Positions 47,701-59,308 of a stretch of 64,000 nucleotides of DNA are shown in pieces; within the stretch, counting starts at the first letter, position 1; each line of letters starts with the position of its first letter. Made by a program: the position numbers and the translations under genes. A model generated the notes under the pieces. That model made no database searches, was not told where the DNA came from, and saw only the letters and a program-made list of their open reading frames with translations. The stretch is from Membranipora membranacea (lineage: Eukaryota; Bryozoa; Gymnolaemata; Cheilostomatida; Membraniporidae): positions 14,649,501 through 14,713,500 of the forward strand of contig OU612070.1 in the NCBI GenBank assembly GCA_914767715.1. The letters run 5' to 3'.

Positions 47701-50700
47701 AATGGTGATCTCTGATGGTGGTGTACTAAAGCTTTCATATTTCTTTTCGATCTTCTCGGTTGAGCCAGCGGGCGACTTACGCCCAGAGCTACTAGATTTC
47801 TTACTCAGTGAGTCTGTTGATGTGTTTCTGATGAGAGGTTTAGTCGTGATCTCTGATGGTGGTGTACTAGAGCTTTCATCTTTGAAGTTATGTGATCTTA
47901 TGTCAGGAACTGTGGCAGTTTGTGGAAAAATATTACTGCTTACGGAATGTGGATAAACATTGCTATGAGAATGAGGCTTAAATTCATTATTGACATCATA
48001 TCTTCCAGCTGTAGCTTCGGCATGTTGTTGATATTCAGCTGCATCAGTGTTACTCATATAAGAAGATGACGCTGATCGATGAATGTCAAATGACGACGAG
48101 CTTGGGGGTGGATTGCCGTTCGTAAAGCTGTTTTGTTGGCTGAATCGACTAGAGAAGTGGTTCCAGGTATAAGGTTCCTTTTCACTGTTATTAGGTTGTA
48201 GCTGTCTGTATTGATACTGAGAGCCAAGCGGCCTTTTCCACTGCGTATCAGGCTCCTACATACAACAGCACAACAGGTCTTAGTTAAAGACGAGATAAAG
48301 TCACAGGTGAGGCTCAAATTTAGGAGACCAATTGCTATAAAAATCATGTCGTTAATATAGTAAGAAAAACTCCAAAAATTTACTGTTTGAACATTCAGAG
48401 CTGTCTGTATTGATTCTTACACATAATAGAGGGAGATAACTACGTATTCAAATCAGTTGCCTGGTAATTATTAAGGTTGAACTATTCAAAGAATATGTAG
48501 AGTTGATTTGAGTGAGCCTATGTCGAGCTTTGCTGATTATCTACTAAGTGATTGGCTAATGTGTCAATAGTAAGAAGTTATCCCAAAGACTTACATTGAA
48601 TCGAGAATGCCTTGGACGAAAGTTGTCTTGACTATTCAAACTGAGATAGGTGTTGTCACCCCTTGGTGGACCATCATAATGTGGTGCATTGTAGCGTGGT
48701 CTATAGTTCAGATTACGATTCCAGTGATATTTATCATTACTATTATAGCCTCTCTGTTCGTTAGATCTCCAGTCCTGCTGCCTCCAATCTTGGCCTTGAT
48801 TGCGTTCTGTAATTGTGGAAACCAAACTTTTTATTCTATTGTAAAATACCTAATCTGTAAATATGGATGAAAAAATCACTGTCCCTGAGTCCTGGGGCAT
48901 AGCAATCCAACTTTTGTCGACTTTCATACCATGATTGCTACACAAGCTGATTTGTTTCAGAACTGTTCATCTGTTTTGCACATACATTGGTCACATGAAA
49001 TTGAGTGACTCAAGAAAGTTATACCAGCCAACTGATGACATTGAAATGTACATGAATGTGTATTGGGAACTCGTTTATACTATTCATATGGACAAATAAC
49101 CATCAACATTGTCCTGTGAAATGTCCTTTATAGGACACATACAGAGAGAGACTTGTCATTCACAGTACTGACATATCGTTTAGTCAAACAATTTAAAGCC
49201 AAATCACAAGTTGCAACTAGTCTTGGTTGACATGTGTCAAAATCATCTTCGGATCATTTTTTCAAATTGTCGTGGCAACCATCAAATTGGCTGATATTAA
49301 TCTGAGGGTTAGAATATTCATAACAGCAATTGACTACGATTTGATTCCAAATTCAATAGAATCTGCATCACGGGTGAGGCGAGATGAGGCACTGTTGATA
49401 ATGTGACTTAACAAATTTTTGGATAATCCCACTAAAACATAACCATGACTTGACATAGGGCCATATTTTTCACACTCTGCATAGATGATGCTTTCATTTA
49501 CCTAGGGATCAATAGTGTCACATGGAAACTCACTCTGCTGATACTGAGTATTTCTCTCATTCTGTTTTTTTCCTCCTTTCTTTTGCTTTTTCTTTGCACT
49601 TTCATTTTCCAGTCTTCTTACATTTGTGGCTTTTATTTCTTCTCTAAAAAGCATAATAGGATTCACAGAGGTCAGTAAGGCGAAAAAACAGCCATTCAGA
49701 GATAAAACAGATGACATTACAATGTCCAACAAGTTGTTAATGGAAGCATCTAAAACCATTTAATAATTTGCTGGCAGCAAGAGGGCTCATGGCAATTACA
49801 TTAGAGAGCTGATTGGCTAAACAGGGTGATGTTCAGTTATCAAGATCTTTAGTAAAATAACAAACATCCTTTACAAAAGCTAGTACATCTGGGTACCCCA
49901 GGTCTGTGTCTAGGTACCACTGAATCTGCTATCACAAACACACCACTTTCTTTCAACTACAAGGATTGCAGCAATCAACACTTACAGTCTTGCCTTAAGT
50001 TTGTTCTCATGATCTTTGGTACTGATATGGTTTCCATACTCCACCATAGTAATACATCGATAACTACACGCATGGCAAAAGTGGCCTGATGCAACCCTGT
50101 AATAAAATATGCACAAATTGATCTCAGACTATAGTGCTTCCAAAACAACGATGAAAGGATAATAATACATCGTAACCTGACCTGACCTGACAATTTGTAT
50201 CGACATCATCATTATTAAAAAGCTAACAATATATTTGATTGGCTTTTACACTGCTCACAAATATTTGGGGGTATGGGTTCTCCCAAAATAAATAAATGTG
50301 TATAAGCATTAATATGTTTATGGTTTCACCAGAATGCTCTTATGTAACATCACTGTTTTAAAACTAGTTCAATAGAAGTATTTTAAAGAATTCGATAGTC
50401 CACTCATCAAATGCAAATCAACTTGCTTATGAAAGGTTTTACCTTGTAGGCCCCTGGGATAATTTCTTGTGATGCAGGTAGCTGTGTATATGCTCTTGGA
50501 ACTCCTAAAAAGTAACTCAAATACATTAACAATTATCATTATGATATACAAGAGTTCAGTTCAGGTTATGTGTTGGCACATTGTCATCATATCGATTGTA
50601 TGCCAGTAACATTGAGATTAATTTGACAGTGTCCAGTTTGACAATGGCCAGAGACACTATTAAAGTTATAACCATTACAAATAATAAATTATCATTGAGT

Positions 50701-51098
50701 AATTAATACTCCTGAATTTATCCAGCTTATCAAAGAGTTTATTTTAGTAACTAACACTTCACAGAATATCCGATGTTTCTTATATGGTACAAATTGGGTG
50801 AATTGTTATTGCAATCACATATTTCACGCACCAAAATAGTAACTACAACCTAAATATAGTTTTTGCTAGTTCCAAATTATGCCTATTGGTGTCTTTTAAG
50901 CACTAACTTAGATCAAGTTTAATCTATTTCCCTGCATTCCAGTTGCTCCCCTTCCACCACTGGTCAAGCCACGGTCACACCAGTGGAAGGGGAGCAGCTC
51001 CGAATGCAGGCAAATGCACCAAACTTGGTTTAGCAAAAACTAAAGCTTACCAGTCGAGTGCTGAAACTGTCTTTGCATATAACACACCTATTTGCCAT
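29760..51098 (-). CDS. ZNF106: ZNF106 orthologue: zinc fingers plus seven-blade WD40 protein
   Basis: About 24 minus-strand exons join in phase: 51051-51098, 50443-50504, 49986-50096, 49534-49643, 48595-48806, 47233-48255, 46885-46993, 46480-46631, 45427-45598, 44887-45062, 44322-44520, 43845-43966, 43380-43544, 41616-41823, 40904-41069, 34116-34299, 33229-33363, 32749-32868, 32278-32472, 31741-31806, 31099-31230, 30630-30767, about 30209-30267, 29760-29801; roughly 1366 aa. Vertebrate ZNF106 binds RNA and matters in motor neurons. Two N-terminal fingers are C-x2-C-x12-H-x5-H (C5, C8, H21, H27; C44, C47, H60, H66). Next come a KKKQKKGGKK basic run, a Ser/Lys-rich repeat exon, an NLS (PKAKKRKSD), a coiled coil (exons 13-14), and seven WD40 blades. 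Blade 4 has AQEGARKLL and SVRDA.SGLL.RTL, which I recall from human ZNF106. A stop lies nine bases before the start ATG. Only the joint into exon 23 is unsettled. Confidence 0.93.
30209..30267 (-). CDS. ZNF106: Candidate ZNF106 exon 23: C-terminal zinc-finger half (C-x4-C)
   Basis: The frame reads CPWKDC and ends at a donor GAG|GTTTGT (30209). It joins in phase to ALRHHFLTAH in the last exon, giving a C-x4-C...H-x4-H finger like the one after the WD40 domain of vertebrate ZNF106. The 5' edge is uncertain. Acceptor AAACAG (exon from 30257) and TATTAG (from 30267) both miss the phase of the strong GTAAGT donor at 30630. The second would fit a weaker GTCAGG donor six bases earlier. Confidence 0.6.
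30288..30395. repeat. Inverted repeat arm 2
   Basis: Partner of 29505-29611. It lies about 20-30 bp upstream (in the gene's sense) of the candidate zinc-finger exon at 30209-30267. Confidence 0.8.
34300..36266. other. 5' part of ZNF106 intron 15 region, upstream of the GPCR
   Basis: No exon is supported. A 96-codon plus-strand open frame at 35706-35996 starts from a non-ATG codon and resembles no family I know. Regulatory sequence for the GPCR presumably lies here, but I see no TATA box at a fitting place. Confidence 0.5.
36267..40255 (+). CDS. Class A GPCR, FMRFamide/neuropeptide-receptor-like, nested in ZNF106 intron 15
   Basis: Seven exons join in phase: 36267-36407, 37289-37456, 37669-37859, 38334-38460, 38699-38801, 39500-39636, 39869-40255 (417 aa). 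A seven-helix receptor on the cell surface. N81 lies in the TM1 GIIGN, D109 in TM2 (VLMIMDSLYL), and E166-R167-Y168 with YVCHSLKAARWCTPRRSK after TM3, a pattern typical of FMRFamide receptors. TM4 (MMSILISLAVIHQIP) has Ile-His where most class A receptors have Trp. N215GS in loop 2 is a glycosylation site. TM6 has CSTPR (309-313), and TM7 ends NSAINVLLF in place of NPxxY. A Cys- and Arg-rich tail follows. The exon 3 donor is GTTGGT, needed for the ERY join. The N-terminus has no signal peptide. The ligand is unknown. Confidence 0.9.
40422..40455. repeat. Perfect 34-bp palindrome
   Basis: ATCACAGAGTAAGGATA is followed directly by its exact reverse complement with no spacer. It lies 167 bp after the GPCR stop codon, within ZNF106 intron 15. 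Confidence 0.97.
40456..40830 (+). repeat. Diverged local direct duplication
   Basis: 40456-40541 and 40713-40806 share GCATCATTGAT, CAAT(C)..TAGCTGACA and the order of intervening words. It is a worn duplication between the GPCR 3' end and ZNF106 exon 15, with no coding signal of its own. Confidence 0.5.
42591..42658 (+). repeat. Cluster of AAGGCCGC words
   Basis: Four spaced copies of AAGGCC(G/A)C occur in 68 bp inside ZNF106 intron 13. They are GC-richer than the AT-rich surroundings. I know of no element with this pattern. Confidence 0.5.
42718..42915 (+). repeat. Intronic repeat with CATTGGTA minisatellite core, copy 1
   Basis: It shares order and sequence with 44688-44875: TAATTAAAAT, ACTATATA, several imperfect CATTGGTA-AAGGA units, then GGAAATAT and CCAATCAGT.GCAAATCACTT. 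About 75 percent identity by eye. It lies in ZNF106 intron 13. Confidence 0.7.
43110..43310 (+). repeat. Dispersed GC-rich element, copy 2
   Basis: Diverged relative of 13625-13870 (GCGGTGCAGTCAGGT, GGTGACCGCCCGACT, then a C-rich part). It lies just beyond exon 13 of ZNF106, in intron 13. Confidence 0.4.
44688..44875 (+). repeat. Intronic repeat with CATTGGTA minisatellite core, copy 2
   Basis: Second copy of the element at 42718-42915, ending 12 bp from the edge of ZNF106 exon 10 (44887). Confidence 0.7.
45221..45410 (+). mobile_element. SINE family B, copy 2 (5'-truncated)
   Basis: It matches 26553-26730 without the tRNA-like head: ATCAGGACCATAAA, GGTCTACT, GTGCTTGCAT, CAGTATAAA, GGCAA(T)GGGTATAGG, GGGGCGGTC. 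It lies in ZNF106 intron 9, antisense to the gene and about 17 bp from exon 9. Confidence 0.75.
47515..47880 (-). repeat. ZNF106: Internal coding repeats in ZNF106 exon 6
   Basis: Three copies of a unit containing RNTSTDSLSKK, SSSGRKSPAGSTE follow each other, two of them preceded by STPPSEIT.KP. The DNA copies are similar enough to suggest recent duplication inside the exon. The segment is Ser/Lys/Pro-rich and probably disordered, with many SP and SxxK sites. The opposite strand has a 189-codon open frame here that is only a shadow. Confidence 0.85.
50898..51036. repeat. Hairpin repeat beside the ZNF106 exon 1 donor
   Basis: The inner arms share GCTCCCCTTCCAC and CCTGCATTC, are about 55 bp each with small mismatches, and enclose about 14 bases. 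The outer parts (AAGTTTAATCTATTT against AAATGCACCAAACTT) are weaker. The hairpin ends 14 bp inside intron 1, downstream of the donor at 51050. Confidence 0.8.
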
Positions 51099-52335
51099 TT
51101 CTGATTATCAAACAGAGTCAAACCAGGTAATCTGCAAAATATATCATCAATCAAAGCTGCATGCACAGGTATTTTACATATATGAAGGTGGGTGTGTCGG
51201 TTAGAGCGCCAGAGTTCAGCATGCAATTGTTTTAGCCAAGTCACAGTCAAAGTCATTTTTGGGCAAAAAGTACTGATTTTAGGTAATATTATTGACGGTT
51301 TAGATATCGAGATATGGAATCCTGGTCAGACCACTATCTAGGTATCATTGAAGAATATTTTGTTGCAGGCAGGCATTATGTCACTAATACTTGTAGTCTC
51401 AGAATGGTATATCTTCTACTGAGAAAGACATGAGCTCACAACTAAGGTTTTCAACTGTCGTATTTAAACTAATTTTAGAATGTGTGGAAAAGAAAATTAA
51501 AACACCCATGTAATAATCTATAATTCCACATCATGACTGTCACTGTGTGGTTTCAAATCATTTGAAAGAGTGATTCTGGGTCTAGAACCCAGTTCTCTGC
51601 TTTCATCGTGTCAGACCTGTTAAAATTGGTGTGCATGGAAATTTTGTGGGATATAATTACAGGGCTATTTTTTGGCCAGTGATAAGATACAACGGGACAA
51701 AAATTTCAGTCATAACTCATTCTTTTGGCAGGTTTTGGACGGGGCAATCAAATAATTGAATATCATTCCTAATGAGTGTGGGTTGGCCCGACCTGTCACA
51801 AAGGACTCAATTGTATGGACCTGATACTAGACTGGGCAAAATATACTTTTTACATACCACAGTGGCCTGTTAAGTTTTTTATTTCATACGTCTATACTGT
51901 TGGGACATCTTGTGTCCCAAAAAGTGCACTGGTCGCAAAGGAGGTCTTTATGATCTGTCGGTTTGATGAAGAAAAGGCACCTACATGATGCGCTGAATTT
52001 GGCTAGGGATGACCGGTTATGATCATCCAGATGTATTGCATGGCGGGTCTTGTAAAAATATTGATTCGAAATCATTTTATTCACGGCATACCCCCTTTCT
52101 TCTTATGTCCTCATGGTTCTCGCCTGGTAAATCGTGCTGCATGTAATGAATCATCATGTCAGTGTAAGCTTGAGAAAAATAAGCCTTAACCTAAGAACTG
52201 CCAGAGCACAAATCAGGAACAATAAAAAGTGGCCTATTTTGGGTAAACCTCAGAGATGGGATCCAATCAGCTGACCAAGGGTTATTTATAAGACCCTCAA
52301 AACCCAATCGAAGCCCTAGTTGTACTCTGACAGTA
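51099..52335. other. 5' flank of ZNF106, no further gene
   Basis: No upstream ZNF106 exon could be placed, although a non-coding leader exon is possible. Other open frames are short and lack family signatures. Confidence 0.5.
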
Positions 52336-53860
52336 TCACATTTCTAATTCAGTTAGTGCAGATTCCTTGACCGATGATGCACGCAACTGAACTAGCATGG
52401 CACAACATAAACTGTGGTAGGCCAGAAAATCAGCAACAATTTTGATAATTGAACAGCTTTTGAGGGTTATACACGCGGGGGACAAGAAGTGGGCTCCAAG
52501 TGGGTAGGGCATTCCAATCCTTGGCAGTACGGATAAAAAACGATCTCTGGTAGTGGAGGGTGTTTGATGTAGGTATAAAGTACTGCTCCGCATGTCTCCT
52601 AGCTGATGAAATGCTGGCTGTTTGGATGTAGTTGTTGATGACGCCTTTGCTGGAGTGATGGTTTTGACAGAAGACTCTGATACGTCTATCACTTCGTCTG
52701 TGTGAAAGGGGCTGGAGCGAGAGTTTCTGGAGCAATCCGGTTGTGCTGGTTTTCGCAGATGAACCGGGCTGCTCTTCTCTGCACAGCTTCGAGTCGGTTG
52801 GTAGCAGAGCCAGCTGCCGAGTCCAGGACTACAGAGGCATATTCTAGGACTGGCTGGACCAGCTGCTTGTACGCTGTGTTCTTGATTGTCTCGCAGCCTA
52901 TGAGTACATTTCTATGGATGAATCCGAGAGCGGAGTTTCCTTTTAGCCACCACATTGTCAATGTGGCGGTTCCAGCTGGTCTCAGGGTCATTGATGTCGA
53001 ATAAAAACATCGCTGGTCCGATGACAGACCGTACACCTGATGTTACTGCAGCTTCTGAGGAGCTTTTACCATCGATCACAACATTTTGGCTACGCCCTAT
53101 GAGGAAGTCGCCCACCCAAGACATGAGTTGATAGTTGACGCCGTATGATGCGAGTTAGTAAAGCAGCTTGGTGTGGTTGACTTTATCGAAAGCTTTACTA
53201 AAGTCTAAAACACACGCTTCTGTCTCATGCCTTTGTCAAGATTGTTGGTTATATCGCTTATCAGCTCAATCAATTGACATTCACAGCTATCGTCTCTGCG
53301 AAACCATTGCTGGTTGAGATGGAAGATGTTGTTGTCCTCTGCGAATGTCATCATCTGGCTGGTAAGGATGTGTTCCATTATCTTACTGCATATGCAGGTA
53401 AGGCTTACAGGTCGATAATTTGCCGCTGTGGTCTTCTCTCCCTTCTTGTAGATGGGGCATACAACAGCCTTTTTACAGTCTTCAGGGACACTGCCACTGT
53501 CTAGTGAGTTCTTGAATAGGGTGGTGAGTGGGTCAGCCATGATGTCTGCTAGCTCTTTCAAGACTCTTGGGCTGATACCGTCTGGAACTGAGGCTTGTAT
53601 TGGTTGAGAGTTCGAAGTTGTTTATGAACTCCATTCTATGACAAAGTCTCTCATGGTGGAATTGAGTGTTAATGCATGATCGTCTTCTCCTTCTGAGGGC
53701 TTCCAGAAGACATGCAAATTGGTTGTTCAGATTTTCAGCCCTTTCCTTCGAAGACCAAGTACTTTTCGCACAGTGATAAAACAAAAGCCTTTGATTGATA
53801 TTAGTACATATATACCCAGAATAAACTTTCCTCTTTGATGTCACGGATGATCATTGAACA
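52336..53860 (-). pseudogene. Broken non-LTR retrotransposon (reverse-transcriptase ORF, CR1/Jockey-like)
   Basis: Read on the minus strand, the pieces follow the order of a LINE ORF2: VCPIYKKGEKTTAANYRPVS (RT fingers), then LDFSKAFDKVNHTKLL, then FLIGRSQNVVIDG with TSGV, then WNRHID and the C-terminal KQLVQPVLEYASVV and LEAVQRRAARF, and finally SFFIRTAKDWNALP. The gene is dead. A frameshift lies near 53210 and a stop after HTKLLY (about 53160). The text jumps from GPAMFLFDIND to PETSWNRHID, so the segment that should carry the catalytic F/YADD motif is deleted. The endonuclease part is missing. The subfamily is uncertain. Confidence 0.88.
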
Positions 53861-56800
53861 AATAATGTATATGTTAATAATGTACCTCTCAGAAATGGTA
53901 TTAATTTCGTAATGGGGAGCCCCACTAGTGGTTTACAGGTTTAGGTTGCATTAAGTAATCGACTTGAGCTACACCATTGAACTAACTAAACAGTAGGTCT
54001 AGAGTAGACCATTCACTAGCAGGGCATACACTTCACTCTTCACTATAGTTAATCTAGGACGCATGATGGTTCCTCTTCTTGTCAATCAATTCAATTCAAT
54101 GACTGAATGAGCAAAATAGAGTCTTATACTCCTTGCTCTAATTTTGCCTATCAATCACTCCACTGAGTAAATCAGGTTAACAATATGTATGATGTATGAA
54201 CGATACGCGACAACACACAGATATGCAGTCACTACTTGCAAGCAATAAGTAACTGTTACTCCTTGTTGCAAGTAAAAGTTTCATATCCAGGGGCCATAAT
54301 TTGAGCATGCCTCACTCTGTCATTCCCGTATTTTCTCGATTGGATTATTTCCATTTTTCACACTTCAAAAACTACATTTGATTGGACAATGCTATATTTA
54401 TTTCAGCCAATGCTATGCCAGTTCCTCCAATTGGCCCAGAAATAAAATACACCTCTAGCATTGGCTCATATCAGGTGTCAGCCTCAGATCAATAACTATT
54501 CACTGAATAAGATCCCAAACTAGTTGTCATCTTTTTGTAACCAAAGGAATAGACAACTCCCTCATGAGAACATACCTGGGTGTTCACTATTTACTTAGCC
54601 TGTCTTGAAAAGCTTTGTTCGACAGGCTACTATTTACTGTAATCAGCTGAAATAACTCCCTATCATGCACATATAAATACAAATTATGTATCAACATACA
54701 AATGAATATTACATATATTTACAAATTATTCATCAATATACGTATGAATATTACATATATTTAATAATTAATAATTATCTAATTATATTCATATTTTAAT
54801 AGAACACAGAATCATATTCAAGTTTGTGTGTTGTGTCTGTGAACGAATTCGGAGTTATCCGTGATTATTGAATATTGAGACAACGCTGCCTTGAGAAATC
54901 GGCTTAGGGGACTCCCGTTTTCTTTCTGTCAGGATTGAAAAATGATTTTTGTGATAAAGAAAACATCTCAGTGTTGTGATGCTGTATGCATTAAGTTTCC
55001 TCAGCTATGAAGATTTGGACCCTGGCTGCTTTCATCCTATTGTCAGACAAAAGAAATAAAATTGAGAGATCAATTCATCATAGTCTTTTCATGTACATCA
55101 CAGACCAAATTTTGAGCAAGATTACTACTCAAAACTTGGGAGATGTAAACGATGAAATACTAGTAAACAAGATAGCTGATACTTGTTTACTGTTTGCTAC
55201 AAAACATCATTCCAAAACTATTTTTTCTATCTCTGTCTGACGCCCTGCAAAACAACTTGGCAGAATCAGACATAACGAATGGTCCCTCGCAGTCTAATAG
55301 TGCTGATAAAAGACCACTGCTTACCAAACCTGAACAAAATCACATAAATATATTTGACATTTGAAACTAAGTCACATTTTGAACAACGAAAGATATTTAT
55401 TATATATACTTTATTTGACAACAAAAGACATTTGAGCAAAATCAAACATGAAAAAAAATACTTGACAAGGTAATAAATGCAAGATACATGTAGTTCTTTG
55501 GTTCTGGAAATTATACATAGGTTGAAAAACTATTACGGGATTTAAAAAAATGGAAATGAAGAGGGAGTAAAGAAAAAACAAAATCCAGATGCTCAACTTG
55601 CAGGAATTTTGTCAAAGATGTGAGGAACGGTTATGAAACAGCATTATAGTGATATTGCTACCAGAAAGAGGATAATGTTTTCCCGTCTAACTGTAGGATC
55701 AATGACAAACTATAGCATGATTTGCAATAAAATTCATATCAGTTCTGACCTGTTTTCAAACGAACACAGGTGTTTCTGAGATCAAACATCACTAAAAATA
55801 GCCAGATCTGTTAAAATTGGAGTTAACCAATGATTTTGATGTAGTGTATTAATCTTTCGACTGTGGAGGCAAGGGGAGGATGACCAACCCCTTGCTGCTT
55901 TTCTATGTCTTCAAATGCCCTAATGCGTATCAAGTTATCACTCCTAATTATACTTACCTTTAGCATTATATGAACACAACCTAACCCTGTTTTAAATAAT
56001 TCATGATAATGTTTACCGCAATGATCCTAATTTTTCAAACACCTACCTGGCACAGGGATAGCTGCATGGAAGGGATAATGTTAACTCTATCGAGACGTTA
56101 TCTATTCTACCTGATGTTTGTCATTACCTGAAGGTGTTTGTTGTGCTAGAAGTAGTGTATGTCAATTATATAATCCTTAGGTTAAAAATACACCTAATTT
56201 CACAGTAGTATACAGGCAATGGTTATGGATAAGGACAATTTTCAATTGATTTTTTTTATATTACAATCGTTTTTTATCGCGATAGTTAGGCGCTTGGTGT
56301 TCACTGCCAGGCGATTGGCGTTACAGGGAATTGTGGTGGCAAATCCCACTAGGAGCAGGTCTTTTTGAGTACAGATCACAATGTCTTTGTGAAATACAAA
56401 TCTTAGACTACTGCTCCGCACATTGAGTCGGACGACTCAAAAAAACATGACTTCGAGTGTGCATGAATCGGACACATTATCAATTCAGGTTTAACAGATG
56501 ATTTAAATTTTTGCTTTTAATTCTTTTTAACTTTTTTTTAAATTCAGGTTTTAAATCTTTTTATGATTTTTATAATTTTTCTTAGCAGATTATTAGAATT
56601 CTCTTTGGTATAATTAGTTTTTATTTTATACCCTCAGTCGTGATCTATCAGTGTGGGGTGAATTCTCTATTTTATTTTCAGACTCACTCACATGTCTGTT
56701 TTAGCAGCTTGCTCAATATAACCCCAAGTTTAATTATTACTTTACGTCCAATATTAATATCATTTATATCATCCATATTATTATATTATCGATAATATTA

Positions 56801-57490
56801 TTAAAATAATTCTATTAATTTTAAACAAATTTTAATATCCATTTATTATTTAGAATCACTCATGGAGGTGCCTAGAGAGGGAATTAACGCTAAACTACCA
56901 GAGCATTGATAGCCTTGTCAAGGCCCAAAAATGGTAAACAAATTACCGTATCTATAATACTCCTCATACAAAAATTAATCACATAGTATAGTTTCAGCTT
57001 CTCTATTTTCTTAAGTTAGTCAAAAATTAATGCGGTGGTGATCAACAGGGAAAGTGTAAAATTCTGGCGACTCACATTTGAGGTGAACATTCGTAACTAT
57101 TGCATGACATGAGCGCTGGATATTATTAGAAGATTCTTGAAGATAAGCATAATCCTCTAAACTATACCATCAAACCAACCAGCACAATGGCCAGAGATGT
57201 GTTCCTAAGTACTCCAATAGCTTTTTTTATAATATGCTATCTAGTTTTTGTGTCACTCTACATTTTGAGATTTTTCTGTTTATTCATGTAAGACAACTCC
57301 ATTATAAACCCCATGGTGAGAGTTGCACTGAATTCTTATCTTACACATTATCATGTACGCTTTTCCAGATAAAGACAACTCTCAACTCAATTATGGTACA
57401 TTTAGCTTGTCACATTGCCTTAAAAATATTTATAACCATTGCATCTCCATATTTAAATTCACAAGTAATGTGGGTAGTTTTATGCATTTG
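53861..57490. other. Gene-poor AT-rich stretch
   Basis: No exon is supported. It contains a two-copy repeat of about 46 bp at 54676-54762 (CAAATTAT.ATCAA.ATAC) and very AT-rich sequence at 56500-56850. An open frame of 77 codons at 55007-55240 (MKIWTLAAFILLSDKRNK...) has a coding look but no family or splice partner. Confidence 0.45.
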
Positions 57491-59135
57491 TAAGCCCCCA
57501 TCTCTTCTGTTTATTTTTCAAGCACGTAGGTATATCACTCAGGTATATCGTATCAAGGAGTTAACTCTTTGATCGTATGTAATATATTTTGTTTTGTTTT
57601 TTCACTTGATTTGCAATATATATGCGATACACTCCAATGTATGCCAGCTCTATAACATTCATCAGTACCGCTCTCCATCTGCAATATAAACTTTGTATAT
57701 ATCAGGAAAGTTTCCCATGATCAGCTGCTCTGTATCTGCAATATAAATTTTGTTAACAATAATATGAGATGATTGATCTTCATTGAGTTATATACTTTTC
57801 TACACAACCCATTGCTTTGTTTAGGTGTCGGCATGTAGTGTCGCTTCACGCTTGTTGAGTCCATCAATAATGGTGACTTTGGTTGTTGAGCTGCTTCCTA
57901 TTTTACTATTTTACTAATTATGAGAGCGTGCATTTTGGGACGGCGAGGGTCATACGACCGCAGATACATAATTTACAAGGAACTGAATCCTTGTCTGGCT
58001 AACCCAAATCTGATCACAAGTGATCAGTTCGGGTTTAAACAGAGACAATATGAGATGTTGATGGTTGGAATGGATGAGAAAAGTATCCGTTACAACATGA
58101 TATTTATGTAATTGCCCATCATAAGCATGTTATGGTGACATTACTGCAATGATATGTATTGCAGTTTTCAATATTGCCAACAATCTCATATTTCTGTCTC
58201 TGTTTTGAGCAGCTTGCTCAAGGCTGCTCGCAGCTCAACAAACCAATGTCGCCACCAGCTCATTATCTCACGTGACTATTATTGTGAGGTTACTGAGGTC
58301 TGCGGTGATATCTCTACTTGTGTTTTACTTAGCCTATGTGTGATATACTGTGTGATGCTCCCATCTGTGAAATACCTGTGTGATATACCTATATGTGCTT
58401 GAAAAGGAAACAGCAAGGATTAGGGGGGGGGGGCTGATGCTCACATGCATCGGGTATTAGACTAGAGAATGACAAGGCAGGACTAAACACTATAACTTAT
58501 CTGTGCACTTGGTGAGCAATAGGGAGTTGTCCAATAACTGAACAGAAGCAGATAATTTCTTATAACCATTTATCATATCTATGTCATACAATGCTTGTTA
58601 CCATAACACCATAAATAACTCTGTACATGTTTTCTTAAACTTAACTGTTACTATATCATTAATGATTATTATACATGTTATGTTGTGCGATGGTGGAATG
58701 AAGCATAGGGTTGAATCGGCAAAAGAGGTGATAGAAGTTGTGACAAGCTAGATGTCCATATCAAGTGTTTGGAATAATGCTAACCATAGAGAAATAATAG
58801 ACATGATTATCATCATGTAAAACTTTTCTTCTAATCTTGGGTCATCTGAATTGAGAGGCAAGTTTATTTTGTTGACTGAGAAAGGTATGAAGGGTATGTG
58901 GTAGTTTGTTTTATTTGCATAATAACCTATAGGTAAGCAGCAGAACGATTTAAGAACTATTACAGTGTAGAGCCCCAGTCAAATAGTGAAATATGTCGTG
59001 ATGTTCAAAGTACTTAGACCATGGATATGGACATATGGACATGGATAGCGATTCTAGACAATTGTCTGTCATCACAATACATTTGACAATAGCTTACATG
59101 ACGCAGATGAGCAGGCAACTTTCGATATTATGGCC
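57491..59135 (+). repeat. Segmental tandem duplication, unit A
   Basis: It is collinear with 59309-60465. Anchors are TTTTTCAAGCACGTAGGTAT, GAGAGCGTGCATTTTGGGAC, CAGATACATAATTTACAAGG, AACAGCAAGG, and GACGCAGATGAGCAGGCAAC. Identity is highest (over 95 percent by eye) in the block at 57917-58067. I see no conserved reading frame. Confidence 0.8.
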
Positions 59136-59308
59136 ATAATGATAAAAATTTAATGCCTGTAAGGTTTTATTACCATGCTTTGCTATACTTATTCACGGTT
59201 AATGTGAGCAAGTAGTAACAGTCCCCAGTTACTACTTGATGTTAACATTATTCTATTGCCGCCTCACTTGGCACAGATGACAAGTATTTGACTGTGGTTG
59301 GTATCTTC

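Noticed and set aside
47387-47956. 189-codon plus-strand ORF
   Set aside because: It is the antisense shadow of the repetitive ZNF106 exon 6, which is supported by splice phase on both sides.
52702-53504. Plus-strand ORFs of 100 and 76 codons
   Set aside because: They are antisense to the recognisable reverse-transcriptase remains.
13077-54262. Recurring word TTACTCCTTG in several intergenic places
   Set aside because: The flanks do not align and several copies may be chance or remnants of an old repeat. I could not define an element.
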